Below, piece after piece: positions 25,806-35,435 of a stretch of DNA of 64,000 nucleotides. The stretch is from the NCBI RefSeq assembly GCF_023558375.1, contig NZ_CP083761.1, positions 4,295,001-4,359,000 of the forward strand, in the 5' to 3' direction. This DNA is from Chroococcidiopsis sp. CCMEE 29 (GTDB lineage: Bacteria; Cyanobacteriota; Cyanobacteriia; Cyanobacteriales; Chroococcidiopsidaceae). The notes below the pieces were generated by a model that was given only the letters and a program-made list of their open reading frames with translations, was not told the DNA's origin and searched no databases. The translations under genes were made by a program, and so were the position numbers. Position 1 is the stretch's first letter, and every line of letters starts with the position of its first letter.

Positions 25806-27125
25806 TTAGTCTTCTTTCGGTTGTTCAGATAGCTTAGTCTGCATCGGTACTACTAACACCTTATCAACCCGATTGCCATCCATATCCATCACTTCAAACC
25901 GCATACCCTGCCATTCAAAATAATCTGCCGCACTGGGGATACGCCCTAGATGAGTAATCACAAATCCGCCTAAAGTTTGATAGCTACCTCGATGCTCTCC
26001 TGGCATCTCCTTAATCTCGAAAAGTTCCAAAAACTCATCCACTGGCAACATACCATCCAATAACCAAGAACCATCCTCCCGTTGTACTACTTGCGGTTCT
26101 TCCAGCTCATCAGCAGAAGGAACATCCCCAACAATTTCTACCATAATGTCGTTGAGGGTAACCAATCCCTGAATCACGCCGTATTCATCTACAACTAACG
26201 CTAAGTGAATCCCAGTCTGCTTGAACAATTCAAGAATTTTTAATCCACGGGTGCTTTCTGGGACAAATACGGGCTGTTGCAAAGATACTGTTAGGTCAAG
26301 CGGTTGACCAGACAAACAGCGCCCTAATAAGTCAATGACATGTACCATTCCCAGAACGTTATCAAGACCACCTTGGCAGACCGGAAACCTAGAATGGCAG
26401 CTATCTATCATTTTTTGGCGGTTTTCTTCGGCTGAGTCCTCTAAGTCAAGCCAGACAATATCTGGGCGTGGTGTCATCAAGGCGCTGACTGGTCGGTCTC
26501 CTAGGCGAAACACGCGCTCCACCATATCTTGTTCTGCTGCCTCAAACGTTCCCGCCTCCGTGCCTTGCTCGATCAAGACCCGCAGATCTTCCTCTGTCAC
26601 CAGCGGTTCGGTGACAGGTCCAATGCCCAATACCCGTAACACCAAGTCCGTGGAAGCGCTCAACAGATCAACGAGTGGGGAGGCAATCCTAGCCAGCACC
26701 CGCATTGGAATAGCGACATTAGCGGCAATTTGTTCAGGGCTATTTAACGCCAGACGCTTTGGCACCAATTCGCCAATGATTAATGATAGGTAGGTGATGC
26801 CTACAACCACAATGCCAAAACTGAGCGCTTGACTATACGGTGCCAGCGCTGGGATGCGGTTTAAGAAGGTTGCCAAAGATCTGCTTAGGGTCGCTCCACC
26901 ATAGGCACCAGCCAAGATGCCAATCAGCGTAATTCCAATCTGACCCGTGGAGAGGAAACGATTTGGGGCATCTGCCAGTTCTAGGGCGACGCGGGCTTTG
27001 GCATTCCCCTGATTCGCCATTTGTTGCAGCCGTACCTTTCGTGCCGAGATGATCGCAATTTCTGACATGGCAAACACGCCGTTAGCAACGATCAGCAGGA
27101 GAATGATCAGAATTTCGAGAGTCAT
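25806..27125 (-). CDS. CNNM/CorC (HlyC-CorC) family transporter-like protein with CBS pair
   Basis: The N-terminal DUF21/CNNM membrane domain has about four helices (residues ~1-190) and includes VANGVFAMSEIAIISARKVRLQQMANQGNAKA. Two CBS domains follow (MTPRPDIVWLDLED, and ALVVDEYGVIQGLVTLNDIMVEIVGDV), then a C-terminal CorC_HlyC domain. Family members are implicated in Mg2+/Co2+ or Na+ efflux; the ion is uncertain. The frame extends to 27161, but the ATG at 27125 (MTLEILIILLLIVANG) fits homologous starts better. CBS domains suggest nucleotide-dependent control. Confidence 0.9.
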   Translation of the reverse strand: MTLEILIILLLIVANGVFAMSEIAIISARKVRLQQMANQGNAKARVALELADAPNRFLSTGQIGITLIGILAGAYGGATLSRSLATFLNRIPALAPYSQALSFGIVVVGITYLSLIIGELVPKRLALNSPEQIAANVAIPMRVLARIASPLVDLLSASTDLVLRVLGIGPVTEPLVTEEDLRVLIEQGTEAGTFEAAEQDMVERVFRLGDRPVSALMTPRPDIVWLDLEDSAEENRQKMIDSCHSRFPVCQGGLDNVLGMVHVIDLLGRCLSGQPLDLTVSLQQPVFVPESTRGLKILELFKQTGIHLALVVDEYGVIQGLVTLNDIMVEIVGDVPSADELEEPQVVQREDGSWLLDGMLPVDEFLELFEIKEMPGEHRGSYQTLGGFVITHLGRIPSAADYFEWQGMRFEVMDMDGNRVDKVLVVPMQTKLSEQPKED

Positions 27126-27531
27126 AGAGGATATTATTAGAATTGCCGCTATCTTCGGCACACGCGCTTAATCTCTTAGTATCCAGTATCGAAGGTGTTG
27201 CAAATAACGGCTGCAAAATGTACAGAAATTAGTAGTTGTCATTCATCAACGGTCAACGCGTAATTAATAGTCTAATCAGCCCTCTTATAACCAGGCTTCT
27301 ACCGCTGGCAGACTTTATAAAATGGTAGAGATGGTTTTTTACCTGCCTTTACAAACATCGCGCAATTTATGCCTCCTCAGCTGTGGTGAACAGAAAGCAA
27401 AGTTATACTGCAAACTTACTTGTCAAATTGCTAGGGAGGTAAAGACCCTCGCAGCTTGGCTAACGAATTGCATCACTCCTTTAGTTACCGTTACCTTTAT
27501 TTTCAAACTTTAAAGACTGACTGTTGAACCT
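27126..27531. other. Intergenic region between the divergent CNNM and mfd genes
   Basis: This region of about 400 bp has no supportable gene. A 63-codon frame at 27322-27513 on the plus strand has no family resemblance. It is likely to hold divergent promoters; I see no clear consensus pair, hairpin or repeat. Confidence 0.5.
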
Positions 27532-30500
27532 ATGGCTTTTTCTTCTATTGTTCGTGCCTTAGGGCGATCGCCGCTCACAGCAGAACTGCTATCTAAACTG
27601 CAACGTCAGCAAGTATGCCGTCTCAGCGGCATCCCCCGCCTTCCCAAAGGGTTAGTGGCATCTGCCCTGGCACAAGCTGAGCAACGCCCTCTATTGGTAG
27701 TATGTGCCACGCTCGAGGAAGCTGGACGTTGGGCAGCTCAACTAGAGGCAATGGGTTGGCAGACAGTGCATTTTTACCCTACCTCTGAGGCATCGCCCTA
27801 CGAACCATTTGACCCCGAAACTGAGATGACTTGGGGGCAGATGCAAGTTTTGGCGGATTTGATCCAAGTAAACACGGCAGCAGGGGAAGCAGGGGGAGAA
27901 CCCCCCCCTCGCCCCTCGTCATTGGCAATTGTGGCAACAGAGCGATCACTACAACCGCATCTGCCACCCGTGGAAGCCTTCAAGCCTTACTGCCTGACCC
28001 TCCACAGAGGGATGGAATTAGACCTAGACACCTTTAGTGAGCGATTGGCCCAGCTGGGTTACGAGCGTGTGCCGCTGGTAGAAATGGAAGGTCAGTGGAG
28101 TCGGCGCGGCGATATTGTTGATGTGTTTCCAGTGTCGTCTGAATTACCGGTGCGACTGGAATGGTTTGGTGACGAGTTAGAGCAGCTCCGAGAGTTTGAT
28201 CCAACCACCCAGCGAAGCGCAACCACCAGTGCTAATCAAACTCGCAGTGCTTCTGGTGGTACAACACTCGACAAGATCGATCGCTTGGTTCTTACCCCCA
28301 CTAATTTTGGTCCAATCGTCAGGGCATCTGTGACTGATCGACAGGCACTCATGGTTAAAGCCTTCCTCTCACCAGAAGAACAAGAGCAGTTTGATGCGGG
28401 TCAACCTCCAGAGGGGAGTCGTCGCTTCCTGGGTTTAGCCTTTGAGCAACCAGCTTCGCTCCTGAACTATTTACCAGAGAATACACTGATTGCCATTGAT
28501 GAACTGGAACAGTGCCAAGCTCATAGCGATCGCTGGCTGGAACACGCTGAAGAGCAGTGGCAGCTTTTGGAGCAGGGGGAGCAGGGGGAGCAGGGGGAGA
28601 GTTTCACCTCATTGCCTAAAATCCATCAGTCTTTTGAGGACTCGTTGGCGACTGCAACTGAGTTTAAGAAATTATACTTATCAGAACTAGTAACCGAATC
28701 AGACCCCTCGCCCCTCGCCCTACGCCCCTCGCCCCTAAATCTGGCTAGTCGTCCCGTACCAGCAACACCTCATCAGTTTGGCAAACTGGCGGAAACACTG
28801 CGGCAAGAGCGCGATCGCGGTCTATCTATTTGGCTGATCTCCGCCCAGCCTAGTCGGTCTGTCTCTTTATTGCAAGAACACGACTGCCCTGCCCAGTTCA
28901 TCCCTAACCCCCGCGACTACCAAGCCATTGACAGACTGCAAATCCAGCACACTCCGGTAGCAGTTAAATATTCTGGGCTTGCCGAACTGGAAGGTTTTAT
29001 CCTGCCTACGTTCCGACTGGTAGTTGTAACTGACCGCGAATTCTTTGGTCAGCACTCCCTGGCAACTCCCAGCTATATCCGCAAGCGCCGCCGCGCTGCC
29101 TCTAAACAAGTTGACCCCAACAAGCTGCGTCAAGGTGATTATGTGGTTCACAGAAACCACGGGATCGGCAAATTTATCAAGCTGGAAAGCCTGACAGTCA
29201 ACAGAGAAACCCGCGAGTATTTGGTGGTGCAATATGCTGATGGCTTACTGCGAGTAGCAGCTGACCAGGTGGGATCTTTGTCTCGGTTTCGCAGTACCAG
29301 CGACGGTGCCCCAGAACTGCACAAAATGTCTGGTAGGGCTTGGGCTAATACTAAAAATAAAGCCCGCAAAGCGATCAAAAAATTGGCAGTTGATTTGCTA
29401 AAACTTTATGCCCAGCGATCGCAGCACAAAGGCTTCGCTTACCCACTAGATTCGCCCTGGCAGGAAGAACTTGAAGACTCTTTCCCATATCAGCCAACAA
29501 CTGACCAGCTTAAAGCAGTGCAAGATGTAAAGCGGGATTTAGAGAGCGATCGCCCTATGGATCGTCTTGTCTGCGGTGATGTCGGTTTCGGCAAAACCGA
29601 AGTAGCCATTCGAGCCATATTTAAAGCTGTCACCGCTGGTAAACAAGTTGCCATGCTTGCCCCCACTACCATCCTCACCCAGCAGCACTACCATACGCTC
29701 AAAGAACGTTTTGCCCCCTACCCGATTCAGGTAGGGTTGCTGAATCGCTTCCGCACTGCTGAGGAACGGCGCGATATTCAACGGCGACTGGCAACAGGTG
29801 AACTAGATGTCGTTGTAGGTACACACCAGCTATTAGGTAAGGGGGTTACGTTCCGAGATTTGGGACTGCTGGTGGTAGATGAAGAACAGCGATTTGGCGT
29901 TAACCAAAAAGAGAAAATTAAAGCGCTTAGAACCCAAGTAGATGTCCTAACTCTTAGCGCGACTCCCATTCCTCGCACTCTGTATATGTCGCTATCGGGA
30001 ATTCGAGAGATGAGTTTAATTACCACACCGCCCCCGTCACGCCGTCCGATTAAAACTCATCTAGCGCCTTATGGTCCTGAAGCTGTACGCAGTGCGATTC
30101 GCCAAGAATTAGATCGGGGAGGGCAGGTGTTTTACGTAGTACCGCGCGTGGAGGGAATTGAAGAAACTGCTGCCAACTTGCGGGAAATGGTGCCAGGCGG
30201 GAGAATTGCGATCGCTCACGGTCAGATGGATGAAGGCGAGTTAGAATCCACCATGCTCACTTTCAGCAATGGGGAAGCCGATATCCTTGTCTGCACAACC
30301 ATTATTGAGTCTGGCTTGGATATTCCGCGAGTCAATACCATCTTGATTGAAGATTCCCACCGGTTTGGTCTATCTCAGCTGTACCAGTTGCGTGGACGAG
30401 TCGGTCGGGCTGGAATTCAGGCTCATGCATGGCTGTTTTACCCCAAGCAGCGGATATTATCGGATGCAGCACGGCAGCGTTTACGGGCAATTCAAGAATT

Positions 30501-31140
30501 CACCCAACTGGGGTCTGGCTATCAGCTGGCAATGCGAGATCTAGAAATTCGCGGTGTGGGCAACCTGCTGGGAGTAGAACAGTCCGGTCAGATGGAAGCA
30601 ATTGGCTTCGACCTTTACATGGAAATGCTGGAAGAATCGCTGCGGGAAATTCGCGGTCAAGAAATTCCCCAAGTTGACGATACACAAATTGACCTGCATC
30701 TCACCGCCTTCATTCCTGCCGACTATATCCCGGATTTAGATCAAAAAATGAGTGCTTATCGGGCTGTTGCCGCTGCTAAATCTAAGGAGGAGTTAACTCA
30801 AATTGCTGCAGAGTGGAGCGATCGCTATGGTTCCATTCCCGCTGCTGCGATGCAGTTGTTGCGAGTGATGGAACTGAAACAGGTGGCGAAGTCCTTAGGA
30901 TTTAGCCGGATTAAACCAGAGGGCAAACAGCACGTTATTCTAGAAACTCCAATGGAAGAACCAGCTTGGAATCTGTTGGTTGCAAATTTAGCAGAACACT
31001 TGCGATCGCGCTTTGTCTACTCCCCTGGTAAGGTAACAGTCCGAGGTTTAGGAGTGCTCAAAGCAGAGCAGCAGCTACAAAGTCTGATTGATTCTCTGAG
31101 AAAAATGCAAGGCGCAATTCCAGAAGTAGCGATTGTTTGA
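27532..31140 (+). CDS. mfd: Transcription-repair coupling factor Mfd
   Basis: This SF2 translocase displaces stalled RNA polymerase and recruits UvrA. The 1202-residue protein has an N-terminal UvrB-like domain ([37 protein letters not shown]), the RNA-polymerase-interacting domain (~530-590, [17 protein letters not shown]), and helicase motifs [15 protein letters not shown] and [15 protein letters not shown]. The RecG-like TRG region is [34 protein letters not shown], followed by a C-terminal TRCF domain. Three low-complexity inserts are in frame: residues ~114-130 ([15 protein letters not shown]), ~347-358 ([10 protein letters not shown]) and ~392-402 ([13 protein letters not shown]). Helicase motifs are undisturbed, so function is probably retained. 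uvrA lies at 56452 in the same window. Confidence 0.96.
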   Translation: MAFSSIVRALGRSPLTAELLSKLQRQQVCRLSGIPRLPKGLVASALAQAEQRPLLVVCATLEEAGRWAAQLEAMGWQTVHFYPTSEASPYEPFDPETEMTWGQMQVLADLIQVNTAAGEAGGEPPPRPSSLAIVATERSLQPHLPPVEAFKPYCLTLHRGMELDLDTFSERLAQLGYERVPLVEMEGQWSRRGDIVDVFPVSSELPVRLEWFGDELEQLREFDPTTQRSATTSANQTRSASGGTTLDKIDRLVLTPTNFGPIVRASVTDRQALMVKAFLSPEEQEQFDAGQPPEGSRRFLGLAFEQPASLLNYLPENTLIAIDELEQCQAHSDRWLEHAEEQWQLLEQGEQGEQGESFTSLPKIHQSFEDSLATATEFKKLYLSELVTESDPSPLALRPSPLNLASRPVPATPHQFGKLAETLRQERDRGLSIWLISAQPSRSVSLLQEHDCPAQFIPNPRDYQAIDRLQIQHTPVAVKYSGLAELEGFILPTFRLVVVTDREFFGQHSLATPSYIRKRRRAASKQVDPNKLRQGDYVVHRNHGIGKFIKLESLTVNRETREYLVVQYADGLLRVAADQVGSLSRFRSTSDGAPELHKMSGRAWANTKNKARKAIKKLAVDLLKLYAQRSQHKGFAYPLDSPWQEELEDSFPYQPTTDQLKAVQDVKRDLESDRPMDRLVCGDVGFGKTEVAIRAIFKAVTAGKQVAMLAPTTILTQQHYHTLKERFAPYPIQVGLLNRFRTAEERRDIQRRLATGELDVVVGTHQLLGKGVTFRDLGLLVVDEEQRFGVNQKEKIKALRTQVDVLTLSATPIPRTLYMSLSGIREMSLITTPPPSRRPIKTHLAPYGPEAVRSAIRQELDRGGQVFYVVPRVEGIEETAANLREMVPGGRIAIAHGQMDEGELESTMLTFSNGEADILVCTTIIESGLDIPRVNTILIEDSHRFGLSQLYQLRGRVGRAGIQAHAWLFYPKQRILSDAARQRLRAIQEFTQLGSGYQLAMRDLEIRGVGNLLGVEQSGQMEAIGFDLYMEMLEESLREIRGQEIPQVDDTQIDLHLTAFIPADYIPDLDQKMSAYRAVAAAKSKEELTQIAAEWSDRYGSIPAAAMQLLRVMELKQVAKSLGFSRIKPEGKQHVILETPMEEPAWNLLVANLAEHLRSRFVYSPGKVTVRGLGVLKAEQQLQSLIDSLRKMQGAIPEVAIV
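27881..27919 (+). repeat. In-frame repeat insertion 1 in mfd
   Basis: The stretch contains GCAGGGGAAGCAGGGGGAG followed by two CCCCTCG heptamers, translating to [15 protein letters not shown]. It lies in the N-terminal domain, where homologues are ordinary sequence. The G-rich part matches the smc insert. Confidence 0.6.
28569..28604 (+). repeat. In-frame repeat insertion 2 in mfd
   Basis: Three tandem copies of the 9-mer GGAGCAGGG (with small variation) encode [11 protein letters not shown] period of nine keeps frame. It lies between the UvrB-like and RNA-polymerase-binding domains, an apparently tolerant linker. Confidence 0.65.
28705..28738 (+). repeat. In-frame heptamer repeat insertion 3 in mfd
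   Basis: About four heptamers of the type TCGCCCC/TCGCCCT/ACGCCCC/TCGCCCC encode [10 protein letters not shown]. The 7-base period is typical of cyanobacterial STRRs but must be read with total length in frame to keep the gene open. Confidence 0.6.
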
Positions 31141-31202
31141 GTGGTTCAAGCTTAACCCCCTTTCCAGTTTTTGGACTATTTGTAATAACTGAAATGATAG
31201 AT

Positions 31203-32873
31203 ATGGCTGATTTTTGGGAAGAATCGCTGACTGAACAGGAAGGCTGTTTGCTACAGCCTTTTATTACTAATTTGGATCGATCTGTCTTTGGTCTGCGAAA
31301 TTTACCTGAAGTAGTGAAAGGTGCCTTATTCTCGCGCTATAGTCGCAGCGATAAAAGTTTGCGTCGTATACTTCTTGATGAGTTCATCAAAGCACCGGAA
31401 GCTAGCTTTGCGCGGATTGTCAGTGGAGTAGCTGACAATAATGCCGACCAATTAGTGGCGGTTCAACAAGCAGAAGCGTTTTACGATCGCGTCTTGATAG
31501 GTTATGGCGATGACTCAGTGGCAGAACTAGGAGGCGCACACATTGCCTGTGAAGGAATTAGTAATATTGCCGCAAAAGCTCTTGAGGATAGTCGGTTAGG
31601 AATTTCTCCTTTAGAGAAGTCAACCAGATATGTCCCGTTTAATCAAAAAATCAATGGACGCTACCGCTACTATCGGGAATCGTCAATTATGGCATCCAGT
31701 CATGGGTCGCGTTATGAGGCAACATTAGACCATTTATTCGATACTTACACTGCATTAATCGATCCTTTGTTAAGTTGGGTGCAGGCTCATACCCCTCAAG
31801 ATCCGACAATCTCTGAACGAGCCTATAAGAACGCAACAAGAGCTAAAACTTTAGATTTGTTGCGCGGTTTACTACCAATGGCAACGCTGACTAATGTTGG
31901 CTTGTTTGGCAATGGACGCGCCTTTGAATATTTACTAGTAAAGCTTGCTGCCTCACCTCATCAAGAAGTTCGTGCGCTTGGATTAGCTATGCAACAAGAG
32001 CTCGATCAAATGATCCCCTCATTTGTCAAGCGGGCAAAAACTGAACGGGGTGCTCAATATGCGGGTTATTTATCAACAAATTGCGAACGCACAGCACTGC
32101 TTGCACAAAAACTTTTAGGGCAGATGAAGCCAGCATCAACACAGCACTTGCTTCAAGTTAGCAAATCCGCTCAACCTGGTGACTCCTCGATTCAATTAAT
32201 TGAGTACGACCCAGATGCAGAAGTAAAGGTTGTTGCAGCCATTCTTTATCCTCACACCCATTTGACATTCGAGCAAATCAAAGAATACGTCACTGGTTTA
32301 TCAACTACAGAGCGAGTAGAGATTATCAGCACCTATGTCGGTGAACGCGGATCGCGATTTCATCGCCCAGGACGCGCTTTCGAGGAAACATATTATACAT
32401 TTGATTTGCTAGCCGATCTAGGTGCCTATCGCGATTTACATCGACATCGCGTTCTTAGCCAAGAACGCCAACACTACTCTGTTCGTCACGGTTATGTAGT
32501 TCCAATTCAACTAGAAGAAGCAAACCTTGCAGAACCCTACCGCAAAGCTTTAGAGTGTGCCGCCGAAACAACTGAGTTGATTGCTAAAGACTTGCCCAAT
32601 GCAGCACAATACGTTATACCCTTCGCTTATCGGCTGCGCTGGCGAATTAAGTTGAATCTGCGAGAAGTTTATCATCTGGTTGAATTACGAAGTTCGCGAC
32701 AAGGGCATCCTTCCTATCGCATAATTGCCCAAGAAATTTATCGGCAAATTAGTGCTGTTCACCCAGCATTGGTAGCTAACATGTATTTTGTAGACCTCAA
32801 TGACTATGCTTTAGAGCGATTAGCGGCAGAGCAACGAATTGATACAAAATTGAAGCAACAAAATCAAAAATAA
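31203..32873 (+). CDS. Double-length ThyX-like (FAD-dependent thymidylate synthase family) protein
   Basis: This protein has 556 residues from the ATG at 31203 (MADFWEES); the frame opens upstream inside the end of mfd. Both halves look like ThyX folds. The N-half has GLFSRYSRSDKS-like sequence, then LEKSTRYVPF (Ser140, with the EKSTRY pattern where ThyX has NEQSxRY) and LLPMATLTNVGLFGNGRAFEYLLVKLAASPHQEVRALG. The C-half has FDLLADLGAYRDLHRHRVLSQERQHYSVRHGYVVP (RHR at 414-416) and LREVYHLVELRSSRQGHPSYR. Neither half has a complete RHRx7S motif. Family members are annotated as thymidylate synthases, but dUMP methylation is not assured. It follows mfd by 62 bp. Confidence 0.82.
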   Translation: MADFWEESLTEQEGCLLQPFITNLDRSVFGLRNLPEVVKGALFSRYSRSDKSLRRILLDEFIKAPEASFARIVSGVADNNADQLVAVQQAEAFYDRVLIGYGDDSVAELGGAHIACEGISNIAAKALEDSRLGISPLEKSTRYVPFNQKINGRYRYYRESSIMASSHGSRYEATLDHLFDTYTALIDPLLSWVQAHTPQDPTISERAYKNATRAKTLDLLRGLLPMATLTNVGLFGNGRAFEYLLVKLAASPHQEVRALGLAMQQELDQMIPSFVKRAKTERGAQYAGYLSTNCERTALLAQKLLGQMKPASTQHLLQVSKSAQPGDSSIQLIEYDPDAEVKVVAAILYPHTHLTFEQIKEYVTGLSTTERVEIISTYVGERGSRFHRPGRAFEETYYTFDLLADLGAYRDLHRHRVLSQERQHYSVRHGYVVPIQLEEANLAEPYRKALECAAETTELIAKDLPNAAQYVIPFAYRLRWRIKLNLREVYHLVELRSSRQGHPSYRIIAQEIYRQISAVHPALVANMYFVDLNDYALERLAAEQRIDTKLKQQNQK

Positions 32874-32971
32874 CCTCCAACGTCCTGATGTTTCAGATAG
32901 TCCTTTAGAAACGTTTATTAAAGCACTAAACATATTGAATTACATTACACCGCAACTGAGGGAGTGATCCT

Positions 32972-33553
32972 ATGGCTTTGACTGCTTCGACCATGTTACC
33001 TTTGGGTACCAAGGCACCAAATTTCCAACTGCCGGATGTTGTGTCTGGGAAGACGATTTCGCTATCCACCTTTGCTGGCAAGCAGGCACTGTTGGTGATA
33101 TTCCTATGTAAGCATTGCCCGTTTGTGCAGCATATAAAAGATGAATTGGCACGGCTGGGTAAAGATTATGTCGATCGTAATGTTGGGATTGTTGGCATCA
33201 GTGCCAATGACGTGAGTAACTACCCGGATGATGCACCAGACAAGTTGAAGGCAATGGCTGAAGAACTGGGGTTGCCATTTCCTGTTTGCTATGACGAGAG
33301 CCAAGAGATAGCGAAGGCTTACACAGCTGCTTGCACACCGGACTTCTTTTTGTTCGATGCCGATCAGCAGCTAGTATATCGCGGACAGCTAGATGATAGC
33401 CGACCGAGCAACGGTAAGCCTGTTACTGGTGCGGATTTACGCGCGGCTCTTGATGCGGTGCTAGCGGTTAAACCTGTTAACCCAGAACAAAAGCCTAGTG
33501 TGGGATGCAACATTAAGTGGAAACCTGGTAACGAACCTAGCTATTACGGGTAA
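32972..33553 (+). CDS. Thioredoxin-fold redoxin (AhpC/TSA-like)
   Basis: This 193-residue protein has a peroxiredoxin-like beginning (LPLGTKAPNFQLPDVVSGKTISLSTFAGKQALLVIFLCKHCPFVQHIKDELARLGKDY). The CKHC pair replaces the CGPC of thioredoxin. FPVCYDESQEIAKAYTAACTPDFFLFDADQQLVYRGQLDDSRPSNGKPV continues the fold with the cis-Pro region (TPDFFLF). It is a cytoplasmic single-domain protein of a widespread cyanobacterial group. A peroxidase or disulfide-reductase role is inferred from the motif. It has no membrane or signal sequence. It is 98 bp after the ThyX-like gene. Confidence 0.9.
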   Translation: MALTASTMLPLGTKAPNFQLPDVVSGKTISLSTFAGKQALLVIFLCKHCPFVQHIKDELARLGKDYVDRNVGIVGISANDVSNYPDDAPDKLKAMAEELGLPFPVCYDESQEIAKAYTAACTPDFFLFDADQQLVYRGQLDDSRPSNGKPVTGADLRAALDAVLAVKPVNPEQKPSVGCNIKWKPGNEPSYYG

Positions 33554-33719
33554 TATCGGAAACAAAGAAGCGAGTCTTCGAGTCTTAATTTAGAGACTTG
33601 CAGCTAAGTTGCTTTAACAAGGCAACCTATTTTATGCGCTCCTAGTCAACCAAGGGGCGCTAATTCTTTGGCGTGAATGCAGCAACTTATTGATCCGGAT
33701 TAGTAACTCAGTTAAAAAC

Positions 33720-34199
33720 ATGAAACTAAAGATTCTTGCTATCCTCGCTCTGTTCGCTCCTCTATGGTTAATATCTCCAGCCAAAGGTTATAGTCAGGCA
33801 GATTTGGAACAGTTAAAAAAAACGGGTTCCTGTCCTCGATGTGACTTGAGTGAAGCTTCCCTAGACCGTTTGAACTTGGTTGGTGCCAACCTGCGAGATG
33901 CAAACCTAAATCGAGCTAGTATGTTTCAGGTTAATTTAGCGGGTGCTAACCTCAGCGGGGTGAATCTTGAGGCTGCTAACTTAACGGGTGCTAATCTAAG
34001 TAGTGCTTCTTTGATAGGTGTAAATCTAAAATCTGCAACACTGGAAAATGCTGACCTGACTGGTGCTGGTCTCATTGCTGCCAATTTAGAAGCTACCAAC
34101 TTGCGGGGTGCCAGGATGGAGTTGGTAAATTCTAGGGGGGCTAATTTCAGGCTGACAACTATGCCAAGTGGTGTCGTCACATCGGATCGTGGCTATTAG
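33720..34199 (+). CDS. Secreted pentapeptide-repeat protein
   Basis: The start is the ATG at 33720 (MKLKILAIL), giving 159 residues with a signal peptide ending around PAKGYSQ. The mature part starts with a short helix and a CPRC pair, then ~20 A(N/D)LxxA-type pentapeptides (LVGANLRDANLNRASMFQVNLAGANLSG ...), forming a right-handed quadrilateral beta helix. The C-terminus (TMPSGVVTSDRGY) leaves the repeat. Such periplasmic or luminal repeat proteins are abundant in cyanobacteria, with mostly unknown function. A further signal-peptide gene lies 75 bp downstream on the same strand. Confidence 0.85.
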   Translation: MKLKILAILALFAPLWLISPAKGYSQADLEQLKKTGSCPRCDLSEASLDRLNLVGANLRDANLNRASMFQVNLAGANLSGVNLEAANLTGANLSSASLIGVNLKSATLENADLTGAGLIAANLEATNLRGARMELVNSRGANFRLTTMPSGVVTSDRGY

Positions 34200-34274
34200 C
34201 TCCTTACCTACATTTGACTGTTAATGCGTCTCCAAAGTTGGGATTACTAAGAGAACTAATCCCTTGGTGACGCT

Positions 34275-34772
34275 ATGAAATTCTTACGTTTGAGTGCTAC
34301 ATTGTCTACGGCTGTCATTTCTTTGCTGCCAGGTGTCCCCGCTGCGGCTCAAGAACCTGATTACCTTTGCTTCATCACTACCCCGTCCGGTCAGGTTTTA
34401 GACTTGTCAGAGTCCCTCTGCGGTTCCAAAAAATCTAAATCTGAGGTTGCTGCCAACAGCGACCAAGCATTTGTTGAAGACTACACGCGCAGTGTGATGG
34501 CATATCCAGATGTGCGCGATAGCTTGCTGGCAACTATCCAACAATCACCCGACCTAAACATCCGTCAGGCAAAAAATATCTGCGATCAACTGAAATCGGG
34601 TATTTCCCTTGAAGCAATAAAAATTAAGCAGTCTGAGGAGATTGTTGAGCAAGCAGGTATTGTTAATGCAACTATTACCAATAACTTGGCTACTAAGTAT
34701 TATTGCCCGGAGTTAAGCATTAAGAGGGGTCACTCTTCGGGGGTCGGGGGTGAGGGAAATCCCCACGCATAA
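34275..34772 (+). CDS. Secreted hypothetical protein (DUF732-like)
   Basis: This 165-residue protein has a signal peptide ending near PAAAQ (residue ~25). The helical segment DVRDSLLATIQQSPDLNIRQAKNICDQLKSGISLEAI resembles DUF732 (Cys-linked helical) proteins. Residue pairs Cys35/Cys49 and the later Cys102 and YYCPE may form disulfides. The last ~15 residues (RGHSSGVGGEGNPHA) come from a G-rich repeat-like stretch that may have lengthened the protein. Function unknown; it would be periplasmic. Confidence 0.65.
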   Translation: MKFLRLSATLSTAVISLLPGVPAAAQEPDYLCFITTPSGQVLDLSESLCGSKKSKSEVAANSDQAFVEDYTRSVMAYPDVRDSLLATIQQSPDLNIRQAKNICDQLKSGISLEAIKIKQSEEIVEQAGIVNATITNNLATKYYCPELSIKRGHSSGVGGEGNPHA

Positions 34773-34825
34773 ATGCAGGGGATTGGTTTGGTTTGGTCAT
34801 ACTGCTAGAGCAGTAGGTGTATGAT

Positions 34826-34862
34826 GTTGTCCAGAGGACAACCTCTACTTGTCCAGAGGACA
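34826..34862. promoter_or_regulatory. Duplicated palindromic operator candidate
   Basis: TGTCCAGAGGACA occurs twice, at 34828-34840 and 34850-34862, with centres 22 bp apart (two helical turns). The first copy is part of the longer palindrome GTTGTCCAGAGGACAAC at 34826-34842. The pair ends 17 bp before the HTH gene start at 34879, a typical autoregulatory operator placement. Confidence 0.5.
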
Positions 34863-34878
34863 GAGGACACACTCGACC

Positions 34879-35435
34879 ATGAGCAATGCACAGTTAGATA
34901 GCTTCCCAGTGAGCGAGTTACAGCATCGATACAATATGCGCTCAGCTGTCTACACCCGCTTGGAAGCGCTCGACATTAAACCAGAGAAACAGAGGGTCGG
35001 GCATACGTTAATAGTGAGCAGTTGCAGCTATTAGATGCCCTGGGCGAACACATTGAGAAAGGAGGCACTACAGCTGAGTTTGTCGAATCGTTGGCTGATT
35101 CAGGACAAGTAGAAAAATCCTCTGGACAAGCTGGACAATTCACAATCACAGAACAGCAATCAGCATTAGCCGGATTGATTGAAGCGATCGCCTCCAGACT
35201 AATGCCGATTATGGCTTCCCAGTTGAAGCCAGCCCACGACCCCCTGGCTAGTTTGAGGGGATTGGAAGAGGCATACCGTAACCAATGGCTGCTATCCCCA
35301 TCGGAACTTGCCCAACTGCTCAAGCTCTCCCCCAAGACTGTGCGCGGTTACGGTGAGCAGTTTGAGGATGCAGGGTTTGTCTTCACTAGGGCTGGAACCA
35401 GAAAGCGGGGAGAGGTGGCTTGGAAGATCAGTTAG
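34879..35435 (+). pseudogene. HTH-type regulator, frameshifted
   Basis: The first frame begins at the ATG at 34879: MSNAQLDSFPVSELQHRYNMRSAVYTRLEALDIKPEKQR. It leaves frame near 34994. The second frame continues from there as GRAYVNSEQLQLLDALGEHIEKGGTTAEFVE, a MerR/excisionase-like DNA-binding start. It then runs through a linker to a C-terminal winged-helix-like part (LSPSELAQLLKLSPKTVRGYGEQFEDAGFVFTRAGTRKRGEVAWKIS). Joining the two needs one base more, so a 1-bp deletion near 34994 is likely; no slippery sequence suggests programmed frameshifting. The 5' region has two operator-like palindromes (34826-34862). If alive, the product would be ~185 residues. Confidence 0.75.

Noticed and set aside
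27322-27513. 63-codon frame upstream of mfd
   Set aside because: No family resemblance and no RBS; it sits in a divergent promoter region.
34801-34812. CTGCTAGAGCAG palindrome
   Set aside because: Short imperfect symmetry near the stronger duplicated TGTCCAGAGGACA sites; chance is likely.
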